From assembly GCA_963708625.1 (NCBI GenBank), contig CAVPSV010000004.1:620001-684000 (forward strand): a DNA stretch of 64,000 nucleotides. Reading direction: 5' to 3'. A model generated the notes under the pieces. That model worked only from the letters and a program-made list of their open reading frames with translations. It had not been told where the DNA came from and searched no databases. Made by a program: the position numbers and the translations under genes. Each line of letters begins with the position of its first letter. Position 1 is the stretch's first letter. Below, in pieces: positions 26,385 through 35,870 of the stretch. This stretch comes from DASXIF01 sp036498145 (GTDB taxonomy: Bacteria; Actinomycetota; Actinomycetes; Mycobacteriales; Jatrophihabitantaceae).

Positions 26385-28676
26385 TCACCCGCGCAGGATG
26401 TGTCGGAGCACGAGCCGCAACGGGAAGACGAGCACCTGCACTACCCGTCGCCATCCGGTCAACCCCGCTGAGCTGTACGGCGACAGCACCGCCGCCCAGC
26501 GCACCGGATCCGGGTACGCCGGTTCGGTCGGATGCCGGCCGGCGATCATCTCGAACAGCCCGTTCACCGCGGGGCGGACCAGGTGTTCGGCGCGGATCTC
26601 GGCCAACAGGTCGGCGGCGGTCGCGCCCATCACCTGGCCGATCTCGACGCGCACGTCCTCGACCGTCCGCTGCTCCGCCACGATGATCAGTTGAGCCAGC
26701 TCGTCGATCTCGTCCTCGTCCAGGCCGAGCAAGTGACCCAAGTGCACTGCGGCGTGCAGCCGCCCCCACATCCAGTCCCAGGCCCGCCACGATCGGCTGC
26801 CGAAAGCGGCGAAGTGACTCAGCCGGGTGCCGTAGAGGACGTTCGACGGCGTCGCGTCGTCGGCTGCGTCTCGGGCGCGGTCGGGATTGCCTGCGAAGGC
26901 CGGACGCAGGCACGCCGGCGGTGACGCCAGCCCGAACCGCGCGAAGTCGAAGATCGGCGGAGTCTTCGGCTCGACCGGTTGCCCACCGGCACCGTTGAGC
27001 ACCTCCACGCACAACGCCGCTTGCAGCACCTGCAAGGCGGGCGGCGAACCGGGTACCTGGGCGGCGTAGGTCTGCGCCGCCAGCCGCACCTGCGTCGCGA
27101 GCAGCCCTGGCACCCCGAGTGCGGTGTAGGCCCGATCGCCTCGCTCGATGGTCGCGGCGACGGGCTCGGCCGGGTTCGCATCCTGATTCGTGGTCAGCGT
27201 CGCCGCGAGGGCCCGCCGCAGCGCCGACACCTTCGCCGCGATGTCGGACAGGTCACGTCGCACGGCATCGTCCACGTTGTCCCGCCTGGCGATGGAGCGC
27301 ACGAACATGGAGATCACCCGAGCCGCGGCGGTCACCCCCCAGGTCCACTCGGACGCGAACGCGGAGGTGGGAAATGCGTCCGGTCGCCAGGGGTGCGGCG
27401 CGTCGACATCCCCTGGTGACACCCGACCGGCCGGGTCCAGATACGCCGTCGCGCTCGCCTCGGCGAGCAGGTCACGCATCTCGTAGACCGCGGTGATGGC
27501 GCGCGTCTGCTGGTACAGCGTGAATCCGTCCGTCGCCAGCCGCACTGCGGCGGCAAACTTGCCCGGATCGCCCACCAGCAGTCGAAATCGTTCGACGTCG
27601 ACCGAGCTGCGCCCGGCGCGGATCAGTGCGTGCATCTGTTCCACGTCGTCACGCAGGTCGGCCTCGCGCGGCAGCCCGAACGCCGCCGTCATCGCCGTCG
27701 TCCACGGTGGAGGCTTCGCCGGATCGACTGCGCCGATCTCGCGTCCGAGCGGCGCCTCGTCGGCTGAGGGCACGACGTAGCACAGCGTGCGCTGCCACGT
27801 CTGCGACACCGGTTGGTCGGCGATGGCTTGCAGGATCGGATCGAACGGCGAGTTGTCCAGCACCCCGCCGTCGATGAGCCACTCGAGATCGTCACCGGTG
27901 TCGAAGTTCGGCCAGGTACGCCGGTCGCGCAGTTCCTTGATCTCATCGACGGGCTTGAACGCCACCGGGAACGAAGCCGACGCCCGCGCCGCACGTGCCA
28001 CCGCCGCCGAGGCCGTGAAATCGTCTCGGGTAGTCATGACGAAGTCGTTCGTCGCGTACTCGACCTGGCTGGGGCTGTAGCGGAACTCGAAACGACGACG
28101 ATGATCCGGCTCGTCGAACGGGGTGCCTCGTGAGTCGAAGGTGACGCGAGGCTCACCGCGCAACGCGGTCGCGGTGACGGTCAGCGCCACCGGTCTACGC
28201 GCATGCGGCGCGGCGGGATCGGCGAGAACACCGATGGCATCGTTGATGTGCTCGAGGAAGTAGTCGCCGTTCAAGAACGACACCGCACCGCCCTGCTGGG
28301 GTGTGAGCAGTTGGTCCGTGCCGAACCCGGCCGTGTCCAGCCACAAGTCACGCAGCGACGTCAACGGCACACCGTTGGCGATCGCCAACGACAGCAGCAC
28401 GCCATTGAGGCCACCGGCGCTGGTCCCGGCGATCACGTCGACGACCACTCGCTTGCCGGCGACGCGCGCGTGCCGGTGCCACAACTCGTGCAGGTGAATC
28501 TCCGCGCGGCCGGCGTCGGTGTCAGCCGTGGCGCCGGAGGGCAGGCCCTCGCACGCGCGGCGCAGGTTGTCCAGTTCCCGCGCCAACCCGCCCATCCACA
28601 CCGCCAGGCTGACCCCACCGTTCATCACCATGGCCAACCGGTGCTCGCGTGGCCGCGCGGTGTGATCTTGCGTCAT
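26385..28676 (-). CDS. Patatin-like protein with DUF3376
   Basis: 763 residues. The patatin phospholipase domain (about 10-310) has the Gly-rich oxyanion loop NGGVSLAVWMGG, the nucleophile elbow IAGTSAGGLNG with Ser86, and the dyad Asp in DGGVLDNSPFDPI. The rest (about 380-760) matches the actinobacterial patatin/DUF3376 architecture, ending in an amphipathic/hydrophobic stretch (VVQVLVFPLRLVLRHILRG). A lipid acyl hydrolase is expected; membrane lipid turnover is a reasonable inference. ATG at 28676 chosen because upstream residues are not family-like. Confidence 0.88.
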   Translation of the reverse strand: MTQDHTARPREHRLAMVMNGGVSLAVWMGGLARELDNLRRACEGLPSGATADTDAGRAEIHLHELWHRHARVAGKRVVVDVIAGTSAGGLNGVLLSLAIANGVPLTSLRDLWLDTAGFGTDQLLTPQQGGAVSFLNGDYFLEHINDAIGVLADPAAPHARRPVALTVTATALRGEPRVTFDSRGTPFDEPDHRRRFEFRYSPSQVEYATNDFVMTTRDDFTASAAVARAARASASFPVAFKPVDEIKELRDRRTWPNFDTGDDLEWLIDGGVLDNSPFDPILQAIADQPVSQTWQRTLCYVVPSADEAPLGREIGAVDPAKPPPWTTAMTAAFGLPREADLRDDVEQMHALIRAGRSSVDVERFRLLVGDPGKFAAAVRLATDGFTLYQQTRAITAVYEMRDLLAEASATAYLDPAGRVSPGDVDAPHPWRPDAFPTSAFASEWTWGVTAAARVISMFVRSIARRDNVDDAVRRDLSDIAAKVSALRRALAATLTTNQDANPAEPVAATIERGDRAYTALGVPGLLATQVRLAAQTYAAQVPGSPPALQVLQAALCVEVLNGAGGQPVEPKTPPIFDFARFGLASPPACLRPAFAGNPDRARDAADDATPSNVLYGTRLSHFAAFGSRSWRAWDWMWGRLHAAVHLGHLLGLDEDEIDELAQLIIVAEQRTVEDVRVEIGQVMGATAADLLAEIRAEHLVRPAVNGLFEMIAGRHPTEPAYPDPVRWAAVLSPYSSAGLTGWRRVVQVLVFPLRLVLRHILRG

Positions 28677-28811
28677 GCGCGGCATGGTCCTCTGGCCAAA
28701 CGGCCGACGCAATGCACCGTCTCGACGTCACGACGGTGCCCAACCAAGGCGCGACGGGTCGGGCGCCGCGCCCTGCCGGACTCGCAAGACCGGCGCGGGG
28801 GCGGGTCGCGG

Positions 28812-29663
28812 TCAGGTAGGGCTGGTGGGTTCGGCGAGGTCGGCGAGCAGCCGCGTCACCTCGTCGGCGATCGCGTCGCGCGCCGGCGCCAGGTAGCGCC
28901 GCGGATCCGGCGAGGCACCGAGACCGCGGCGCAGGGTTTCGGTGAACGCGACGTTCAGCGCCGTACCGATATTGATCTTCGTCAGCCCGGCGGCGATCGC
29001 GGCACGTAAGCCGGCCACCGGCACGCCCGACGAGCCGTGCAGGACGAGCGGCACATCGAGCACGTCGTGCAGCCGGCCGATCAGCGCGAGGTCGAGTTCC
29101 GCGCGCCGCTCGGCCATGGCATGGCTGCTGCCGACCGCCACCGCCAGCGCGTCCACCCCGGTTGCCGCGACAAAGGCAACCGCCTCGCTCGGATCGGTGC
29201 GGACCCCGGCCGCATGTGCACCGGCGGGCATGTCCGGCTTGCCGCCGACGTACCCGAGTTCGGCCTCCAGCCACAGCTCGTGCTCGTGCGCCCACCGGAC
29301 TGCGTCGGCAGTGGCGTGGAGATTCTGCGCATACGGCAGCGCGCCGCCGTCGAACATGACCGAGGAGAAGCCGCAGTCCGCGGCCAGATGTAACAGCTCG
29401 ACGTCGGTGACGTGATCCAGATGCAGCGCCAGCGGCACGTCACATGCGGCGGCGATGGCCACGCACGCGCACGCCAGCGGCGCCACCGCGCCGTGGTAAC
29501 GCACCGCGTTTTCGCTGATCTGCAGGATGGCTGGCCGGCCGGCACGCTCGGCACCGGCGGCGATCGCCTCGGCATGTTCGAGGGTGATCACGTTGAACGC
29601 CGGCGCCGCCTGCCGCAGCGCTCGTGCCCGTGACACGAGGGCTGCCGTGCTCTCAATGGGCAC
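28812..29663 (-). CDS. Class II fructose/tagatose-bisphosphate aldolase (KbaY/GatY-like)
   Basis: 283 residues. Zinc ligands are seen in LHLDHVTD (His and downstream), in the Glu of EAELGYVGG and in the His of LVLHGSSGVP. The phosphate-binding and catalytic regions are FSSVMFDGGALPYAQN and ITKINIGTALNVAFTETLR. GTG at 29663 with GGAGG 6 nt upstream. Last gene of the amino-sugar operon, overlapping the ROK gene by 11 bp. A tagatose-bisphosphate aldolase would suit galactosamine catabolism, a fructose-type one glucosamine catabolism; sequence alone does not decide. Confidence 0.85.
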   Translation of the reverse strand: MPIESTAALVSRARALRQAAPAFNVITLEHAEAIAAGAERAGRPAILQISENAVRYHGAVAPLACACVAIAAACDVPLALHLDHVTDVELLHLAADCGFSSVMFDGGALPYAQNLHATADAVRWAHEHELWLEAELGYVGGKPDMPAGAHAAGVRTDPSEAVAFVAATGVDALAVAVGSSHAMAERRAELDLALIGRLHDVLDVPLVLHGSSGVPVAGLRAAIAAGLTKINIGTALNVAFTETLRRGLGASPDPRRYLAPARDAIADEVTRLLADLAEPTSPT

Positions 29664-30561
29664 CGAGCCTCCACGCGAGTATTGCGGCCCCGGTGCGTCC
29701 GGCGTCGGCAGCAAGCGATGAGGCAATCACCGGCGGTACCGGCCGAAACCGGACGAGTTCGGCCAGGCGCGTGCGCACCGGCTCGGCGAGTGCTGCACCG
29801 GCCGCGGCCAGGCCACCGGTGAGGGCGAACACGTCGGGGTCGATCATCATGGTGCACGCCGCGAGCGCGGTGGCGAGCGCGTCCGTCGCCTCGCGCCAGA
29901 CCGCGTCGGCTGCCTCGTCGGACTCGCGCCGGGCAATCACGTCCTCGGCGCGCAATCGACGACCGGTGCGTTCGGCATACCGGCGCGCGACGGCGGCGGC
30001 GGACGCGTAGCGCTCCAAGCAGCCACGCTGCCCGCACGGACACGGCTCACCGTCGGCGACCACGGCGAGGTGGCCGATTTCGCCGGCCAGGCCGGCGGCG
30101 CCGTCCACCTCACGTCCGGCGCAGACGGACACCGCGGCAATTCCGGTGCCGATGGCCACCACCACCACGTCGTCCAGATCGCGCGCGACACCGATCTCGC
30201 GTTCGGCCAGCGCGGCGGCATGCACGTCGTGCGCGAGCACGGTCGGCAGCCCGGTGTCGTCGCCGACCACCTGGCGCAGTGGCACGTCTCGCCAGCCCAG
30301 GTTGGCCGAATACCGCGCGACGCCGGCGTCGCCGTCCACGTCGCCGGGTACCACCAGGCCGACGGCAACCACGGACGGGTCGAGCAGGCTCTGGACCAGC
30401 GCGCGGATTGCCGTGATGACCGCGGTCGGCCGGTCGGTCACGGGCGTTCGGATCGCGTGGCAGGCCGCGACGAGGCCGTCGGCATTCACCCGCGCACCCT
30501 TGATGGAGGTTCCGCCGACGTCGACGGCGACCACGTGCGGTCGTTCGTGCGCAGCGGTCAC
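29653..30561 (-). CDS. ROK-family sugar (amino-sugar) kinase
   Basis: 302 residues from the GTG at 30561, which overlaps the preceding stop by 4 bp (GTGA). The ATP/phosphate motif is VAVDVGGTSIKG, the zinc-binding ROK signature CPCGQRGCLERY (CxCGxxGCxE) and the sugar region EIGHLAVVADG. With no HTH at the N-terminus it is an enzyme rather than a repressor. Given the neighbours it probably phosphorylates N-acetylglucosamine, N-acetylgalactosamine or a related sugar at O6. Confidence 0.88.
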   Translation of the reverse strand: MTAAHERPHVVAVDVGGTSIKGARVNADGLVAACHAIRTPVTDRPTAVITAIRALVQSLLDPSVVAVGLVVPGDVDGDAGVARYSANLGWRDVPLRQVVGDDTGLPTVLAHDVHAAALAEREIGVARDLDDVVVVAIGTGIAAVSVCAGREVDGAAGLAGEIGHLAVVADGEPCPCGQRGCLERYASAAAVARRYAERTGRRLRAEDVIARRESDEAADAVWREATDALATALAACTMMIDPDVFALTGGLAAAGAALAEPVRTRLAELVRFRPVPPVIASSLAADAGRTGAAILAWRLGAH

Positions 30562-31463
30562 GGCGTCGTGGACGAGAGCACGATCGATCGGGCCAGGTTG
30601 CGTGGCGTATCCGCGTCCAGGCCTTTCCGCTCGGCCAGCGCGACGGCCAGCCGCTGTGCCTGGACGAGCTGCGCCAGCGGGTCGCGCTCGGATTGCACGA
30701 TCAGCGCGCCGGTCCGGCCGATCTCGTCGACGAGCGCGGGCGGTGGCGGCCCGAAGAACCAAACCGCGGAGCGTGTATCGGCGATGCTGATCGGCCCATG
30801 CCGGAACTCCATCGCCGGATAGGCCTCCGTCCAGGCCTGCGCAGCCTCACGCAACTTGAGTGCGGCCTCGTTGGCGAGCCCGATCGTCCAGCCGGTACCC
30901 AGAAAGGTGAACTGCGTGCGGGCCAGCACGTCCGGTGCCTCGTCCACGTGCAGCACCGCCTCCGCATCGGCCGCGGCGGGTTGGAGATCCTCGCCGAGGT
31001 ACGCACGCCACAGCGCCAGGGCGGTGGTGGCGAAGCGGGTCTGCACCACCGACCGTTCGTCGGCGAACTCGAGCAGCACGGACTGTCCCGCGGCGCGAGC
31101 TGCCGGCACCTCGGCGCTGGTGGTGATCACGGTCGTGCGCGGGCGCGGCAGTTGTTCGAGCAGCCGCAGGACTTCGGTGGTGGTGCCCGAGCGCGTCACA
31201 GCCACGACGTGTTCGTAGTCGCGTTCGAGTGGGAACTCCGACGCGGCAAACGCATCGGTCTCGCCCAAGCCGGCCGACTCGCGCAGCGCGGCGGCCGCCT
31301 GCGCCATGTACAGCGACGTGCCGCAGCCGACCATGGCCACCCGCGCGCCGGCACGCGGCAAGGCGGCCTGGACGTCATCGCGCCTGGACAGCTCGACGGC
31401 ACGGCGCCAACACGCGGGTTGGCTCGCGATCTCCGCCGCCGCGTACGACATCGTCTCCCCCAA
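30558..31463 (-). CDS. SIS-domain amino-sugar phosphate isomerase/deaminase (AgaS-like)
   Basis: 301 residues with tandem SIS folds. VAMVGCGTSLYMAQAAAALRE and VVAVTRSGTTTEVLRLLEQL form the first sugar-phosphate site, and FLGTGWTIGLANEAALKLREA with EFRHGPISI the second. It lacks the glutaminase half of GlmS. This class removes ammonia from GalN6P or GlcN6P, or isomerises sugar phosphates. Start may be GTG/ATG at 31463 or the ATG at 31451. It lies between the sugar permease and the ROK kinase in the operon. Confidence 0.85.
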   Translation of the reverse strand: MGETMSYAAAEIASQPACWRRAVELSRRDDVQAALPRAGARVAMVGCGTSLYMAQAAAALRESAGLGETDAFAASEFPLERDYEHVVAVTRSGTTTEVLRLLEQLPRPRTTVITTSAEVPAARAAGQSVLLEFADERSVVQTRFATTALALWRAYLGEDLQPAAADAEAVLHVDEAPDVLARTQFTFLGTGWTIGLANEAALKLREAAQAWTEAYPAMEFRHGPISIADTRSAVWFFGPPPPALVDEIGRTGALIVQSERDPLAQLVQAQRLAVALAERKGLDADTPRNLARSIVLSSTTP

Positions 31464-31493
31464 GGTGGTCAGGCGCTGTGCGCTGGACGAAAG

Positions 31494-32375
31494 CTATTTG
31501 ATGGAGCCTGGCGGTCAACCCACTCACCACGCGGCCCTCGATGAAGGCGAACAGGACGATCACCGGCAGCGTCGCGATCACCGACCCGGCGAACAGGTGT
31601 CCCCAGTCGATCGAGTATTGGCCGATGTAGCTGTTGATGCCGACGGTGAGCGGTTGCTTCGAGCTGCGGTGCGCCGAGGGTCAGCGTCAGCGCGACGATG
31701 AACTCGTTCCAGGCGCCGATGAAGGTGAAGATGAGCGCGGTGACGATGCCGGGCATCGCCAGCGGCAGCGTGATCCGGAGCAGCGCGCCGAGCCGGCCGG
31801 CGCCGTCGACCATGGCCGCCTCTTCCAGCTCGAGCGGGATGGAGGAGAAGTAGGCGTTGAGGATCCAGACCGCGAAGGCCAGGTTGAAGCCGGCGTTGAC
31901 GAGGATCAGCGAGAAGAGCGGGCTGGGCAGGTTGAAGCTGGTGAACTCGCGCTGGATGCCGACCAGCATCGCGGCCGGCTGGAACATCTGGGTGGCCAGC
32001 ACGAGCAGCAGGAACACGGTGCGTCCGCGGAACTTTCGCGCGCGGTGTAGTACGCGGCGGGCAGCGCGACGAGCAGCACCAGCAGCGTCGCGCCGCCGGC
32101 GACCTTCAGGCTCGCACCGAGGTTGCGCGCCGAAGCCGGTGCTGCCAGATCGACGGTGAAGTTGCCGAAGTCGAAATGCGTGGGCAGGTACCCCGGCGAC
32201 AACAGCTCCTTGGGCGGGCCGCAGCGCCGTGATGACCATCTCGGCGTACGGCAGCAGGAAGACCATGGCGATCGCGTACGCGGCGACGCGATCAGAGGCG
32301 CTGGCGAGACCGGCCGGCGGGCCGAGGAGCCGCTCGGCGCGCACAGCGGTGCCAGCGGGTCATCAGGTCAGTCAT
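31494..32375 (-). pseudogene. Sugar ABC transporter permease 2 (MalG/DasC-type), several frameshifts
   Basis: Reading across frames gives a normal CUT1 inner-membrane permease: VAAYAIAMVFLLPYAEMVITALR, then LSPGYLPTHFDFGNFT, VAGGATLLVLLVALPAAYYTAR, then KFRGRTVFLLLVLATQMFQ, the EAA-like loop ELEEAAMVDGAGRLGALLRITLPL, WNEFIVAL, then QPLTVGINSYIGQYSIDWGH and GLTAGSIK before TAG at 31494-31496. At least four single-base indels (near 32217, 32040, 31670 and 31505) break it. There are no internal stops in the rebuilt protein, so this is either sequence error or very recent loss. Confidence 0.8.
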
Positions 32376-33294
32376 GTCACCTGCGTCCTTCCAGCGGGTG
32401 AACCGCAGGAAGAGCAGGACCATCAGGATCACCAGCCCGAAGTTGACCACCGACATCGCGGCGGACTCGCCGATGTAGGAGTGCTTGAGGAGGTACATGA
32501 ACGTCGTGGTGGTGCTGGTCTCGTAGCCGGGACCGCCCCGCGTCATCTCCCAGATGATCGGGAAGGAGTTGAAGACGTTGATGACGTTGATCAGCGACGC
32601 CGACCATGAAGGCCGGGCGCAGCAGCGGCAGCGTGATCGACAGGTAGGTCCGCCAGCCGGACGCGCCGTCGACCCGGGCGGCCTCGTAGACCTCGCCGGG
32701 AACGGTCTGCAGTCCGGCCAGGAGGGCGTACGTCGTGAACGGCAGCGAGACGAAGACGGCGACGAACATCATCCAGACCAGGGCCGAGGTCGGGGCTGCC
32801 GAGCCAGTCGGCCTCGTTGGACCGGCTTGTTCAGTACGCCGATGTCGTGCAGGAAGATGTTGATCACGCCGTTGTGTCGGGTCGAGCGCCCAGCGGAAGA
32901 CCAGGGCGGTCATCACCACCGACGCCGCCCAGGGCGCGATCAGCGCCCAGCGGGCGACCCGGCGGCCGGGAAAGCGCTGGTTGAACAGCTGAGCCAGCGC
33001 GAGCGAGAGCACCATCGGTCACCGCGACCACGACGAGCACCCAGACACGGTGTAGAGAGCACGTGACCCAGGGCGGGCTCGTTGAACAGGTCACGGTAGT
33101 TCTTGCTGCCGGCCGAACCCAGGACGAAGCCGTCCGGGCTGATGTGCTGCAGCGAGGTGTGGATCATCACGACCACGGGCCACAGCACGACGACGCCGAT
33201 CAGCGCGAGGCCGGGCCGATCCAGGCCAGGGGCATGAGCTTGCGCCGGGAGCGGCCGGGCGGCCGGCCGGGGTGACCCGGCGGCCGCTCGTCAC
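32350..33294 (-). pseudogene. Sugar ABC transporter permease 1 (MalF/DasB-type), several frameshifts
   Basis: Rebuilt across frames: LIGVVVLWPVVVMIHTSLQH, FVLGSAGSKNYRDLFNEPAL, WVLVVVAVT then MVLSLALAQLFNQRFPGRRV, ALIAPWAASVVMTALVFRWA, then NGVINIFLHDIGVLNKP, WMMFVAVFVSLPFTTYALLA, the EAA loop EVYEAARVDGASGWRTYLSI, then NVFNSFPIIWEMTRGGPGYE and a final helix. At least six indels are needed. Both ends are approximate. It pairs with permease 2 to form the channel of the amino-sugar importer; the ATPase is encoded separately at 37806. Confidence 0.78.
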
Positions 33295-33329
33295 GTTCTG
33301 CTGCACGTCGTGCTGCACGTGTCGCAGCC

Positions 33330-34589
33330 TCAGCAGAGCGGCCCTGCTCTCGCGCCTTGTCTGTTGGATCGCCGAGAGCACGCTCTGCGGGTTTCCGGTG
33401 ACGGCCGTGCCGATGGTGTGCTGGATCTGCGTCTTCACCTGTGCCCAGCTCGTGTTGCTCGGGTACTGCACCGCGTTCGGCAGGGCCTTGAGGAACGGGC
33501 CGAACACCGGGTCGCTGGACAGCGAGGTCGACGCGCTGGTGGTTGCCGGCAGCAGGTCGTACTCCTTGTCGAACTGCACCTGGTAGCTGTCCTGGTAGGC
33601 GAAGTCGAGGAACGCCTTGATCTGCGCCTGGTGGCCGTTCGACTTGAAGGCGGCGACGTTGTCGCACACGCCGAGCGTGCTCGACAGCGGCCCGGTCTTG
33701 CCTGCGATCGGCACCGAGGTCCAGTCGGAGCTGGTCAGCACGCCGCCGGAGGTGATGATCGGGATGAGCGCCGGCGAGCCGTTGATCATGCCCATGTCGC
33801 CCTGGGCGAACTGCTTCCACAGATCGGTGCGGTTCTTGGTGCCGGGGTTGGGTTCGGTGTCACCGGCGGCGACGAGGCCCTTGAGGAACTGGAACGTGCC
33901 GACGTTCGCCGAGCTGTCGATCGTCCATTGACCGGAGCTGTCCTGGTAGCCGCCGTTGTTCCCGAGCATCCAGAGCAGCGACTCGGCCTGTGCCTCTTCC
34001 GATCCCAGCGGCAGTCCGAAACCGATCTTGCCCAGGGCCTTGATCTTGGCGGCGTCCGCCTGCACGTCGGCCCAGGTCTGCGGTGCCGCGGTGATGTTCG
34101 CCTGCGCGAACAGCTTCTTGTTGTAGAACAGCGTGCGCGAGCTGGTAGTGAACGGCATGCCGTACTGCTTGCCGTTGTAGGTGCCCTGCGCGGCGAACAC
34201 CGGCAACAGGTTGCCGGGGTTGCTGAGTACCTGATCTGCCGAGTACAGCAGGCCTTCCTGCGCGTAGTTGGAGAAGTAGTCGCCCTCGGTGATGTCGGGG
34301 TACTGGTGGTTCTGGATCAGCGTCTGGACCTGGTTGTCGAAGTCGTTCCAGTTGATCGTCGTGACATTCACGCTGATAGTCGGGTTCTTGGCGTGGAACG
34401 CGTCCGCGATCGTTGCCAATACTTCTGGCTGCTGTTCGCCGGCCCGGTGCCGTAGTCCGCCGCCACCAGCTTGAGCGTCACGCTCCCGCTCGCCCCGCTG
34501 CTACCGCTCTTCTTCGAGCTGGAGCAGCCGGTGATGACGAGCGCCGCGGCCGTGGCGATCGCGATGGCCCCAATGAATCTGCGCCTCAT
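33330..34589 (-). CDS. Sugar-binding lipoprotein of ABC transporter (DasA-like), frameshifted at both ends
   Basis: About 419 residues. The lipoprotein signal peptide is MRRRFIGAIAIATAAALVI with the lipobox ITGC, then a Ser/Lys linker and a family 1 solute-binding fold. One missing A near 34415 breaks the frame between SSQKYWQ and IADAFHAKNPTISV. A second indel near 33362 lies at the C-terminus, and the stop is tentatively TGA at 33330. ATG at 34589 has AGAGAGG upstream. Extracellular capture of an amino sugar or chito-oligomer is inferred from the NagA/DasR context and two DasR-type operators just upstream. Confidence 0.82.
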
Positions 34590-34706
34590 GTCGACCTCTC
34601 TCGTGTGCCTACGCCCGGGGCCGAACCGCCTGGGCAAGCCTTCGATGACTCTGCAATCACCCTCACCGCTTTCGCGGGTGATCCGGACCGTACACGTTGC
34701 CACGCT

Positions 34707-34722
34707 ATTGGTCTAGACCAGT
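34707..34722 (-). promoter_or_regulatory. DasR-type operator (dre), perfect core palindrome
   Basis: ATTGGTCTAGACCAGT with the perfect 12-bp palindrome TGGTCTAGACCA at 34709-34720. This matches the Streptomyces DasR responsive element ACTGGTCTAGACCACT. It lies 118 bp upstream of the sugar-binding lipoprotein start, in the 144-bp gap after nagA. Confidence 0.8.
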
Positions 34723-34733
34723 AGACCCTCGAT

Positions 34734-35870
34734 TTACCGCGACGTCACAACTGGTGTAGACCACTCCCCTCCGACGAGTACGCCGGATACCTCCAGATCG
34801 GCGGCAAGAATCACCAGATCGGCGGCGAGACCGGGCGCAATCGCCCCGTAACGGTCGGCGACGCCCAGTACCGCCGCGGGTCGCCCGGACGCCGCATACG
34901 AGGCTGCCGGGACGGACAGGCCGCTGTCGCGCACCGTCCTGCGCACGGCCGCCGCCATGGTGGCGGTACTGCCGGCGAGCGTGCCGGTCTCCAGCTGCGC
35001 AATCCCATCGCGCACAGCCACGTGCTGCCCGCCGAGCGTGTAGTCGCCGTCGCCCACGCCGGCTGCGTCGATCGCATCGGTGACGAGCACCAGGTTGTCC
35101 ACCAGACGCGCCATCGCGGGGTGGACATGCACGCCGTCGTTGATGAGTTCGCAGGCCAGTCCGGCCGCCAGCGCCGCGCCGACCAGGCCGGGCTCGCGGT
35201 GATGTAGCCCGCGCATGCCGTTGAACAGATGGGTGGCCACGCTCGCGCCGGCTTCGATGGCGGCCGATGCCTGGTCGTAGGTGGCGTCGGAATGCCCCAG
35301 CGCAGTGATCACGCCGCGGCTGACGGCTTCACGGACGACCTCGAGCGCGCCGGGCAGCTCGGGTGCGATCGTCATCATCCGCAGCGAACCGCTCGCGGCT
35401 GCGTACAGGCGTGCAAGCAGGGCCGGATCGGGTGCGATCAGGTGCGCCGGGTTCTGCGCGCCACATCGCGAGCGCGCCAGGAACGGGCCTTCCAGATGGC
35501 CACCGAGCACCGTGCCGTCGGCCGTCAGTTGTGCGATCCAGCCGAGCTGCTCGACCAGGGCACTCGCGGGCGCGGCGACCAGCGAGACCAGCGTCCGCGT
35601 GGTGCCGGCGCCGCGGTGGAACTGCACCGCCGCCCGCATCGCCTCAGCCGATGTCGTGACGTCATGGCCGCCGCCGCCGTGCATGTGCATGTCGATGAAG
35701 CCGGGCAGCAGCCAAGCGCCGCGCAGGTCTACCACGTCGTCGTCGCGGCCGGGGGTCAACCCGGTGCCGACCTCGGCGATGGTGTCGCCGAGGACACGGA
35801 CCGACGCGCCGTCGAGGACCCCGGTCGGGGCGACTACGCGGCCACCGACGAACGTGCGACCGGTCGTCAT
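34734..35870 (-). CDS. nagA: N-acetylglucosamine-6-phosphate deacetylase
   Basis: 378 residues of the amidohydrolase superfamily. The HxH-type metal motif is LPGFIDMHMHGGGGHDVT, with a conserved Glu in GGHLEGPFL, His in ALGHSDATYDQ, HLFNGMRGLHHREPGL and catalytic Asp in LVTDAIDAAGVGDG. It removes acetate from GlcNAc6P, or GalNAc6P in aga-type pathways. The ATG at 35870 overlaps the regulator stop by 4 bp (ATGA). A near-perfect DasR site lies inside the last codons. Confidence 0.93.
   Translation of the reverse strand: MTTGRTFVGGRVVAPTGVLDGASVRVLGDTIAEVGTGLTPGRDDDVVDLRGAWLLPGFIDMHMHGGGGHDVTTSAEAMRAAVQFHRGAGTTRTLVSLVAAPASALVEQLGWIAQLTADGTVLGGHLEGPFLARSRCGAQNPAHLIAPDPALLARLYAAASGSLRMMTIAPELPGALEVVREAVSRGVITALGHSDATYDQASAAIEAGASVATHLFNGMRGLHHREPGLVGAALAAGLACELINDGVHVHPAMARLVDNLVLVTDAIDAAGVGDGDYTLGGQHVAVRDGIAQLETGTLAGSTATMAAAVRRTVRDSGLSVPAASYAASGRPAAVLGVADRYGAIAPGLAADLVILAADLEVSGVLVGGEWSTPVVTSR
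34750..34765 (-). promoter_or_regulatory. Second DasR-type operator, inside the 3' end of nagA
   Basis: ACTGGTGTAGACCACT differs from the DasR consensus ACTGGTCTAGACCACT at one base. It overlaps the last codons of nagA, and its centre is 43 bp (about four helical turns) from the perfect site at 34707. The pair could support cooperative binding upstream of the lipoprotein gene. Confidence 0.75.
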
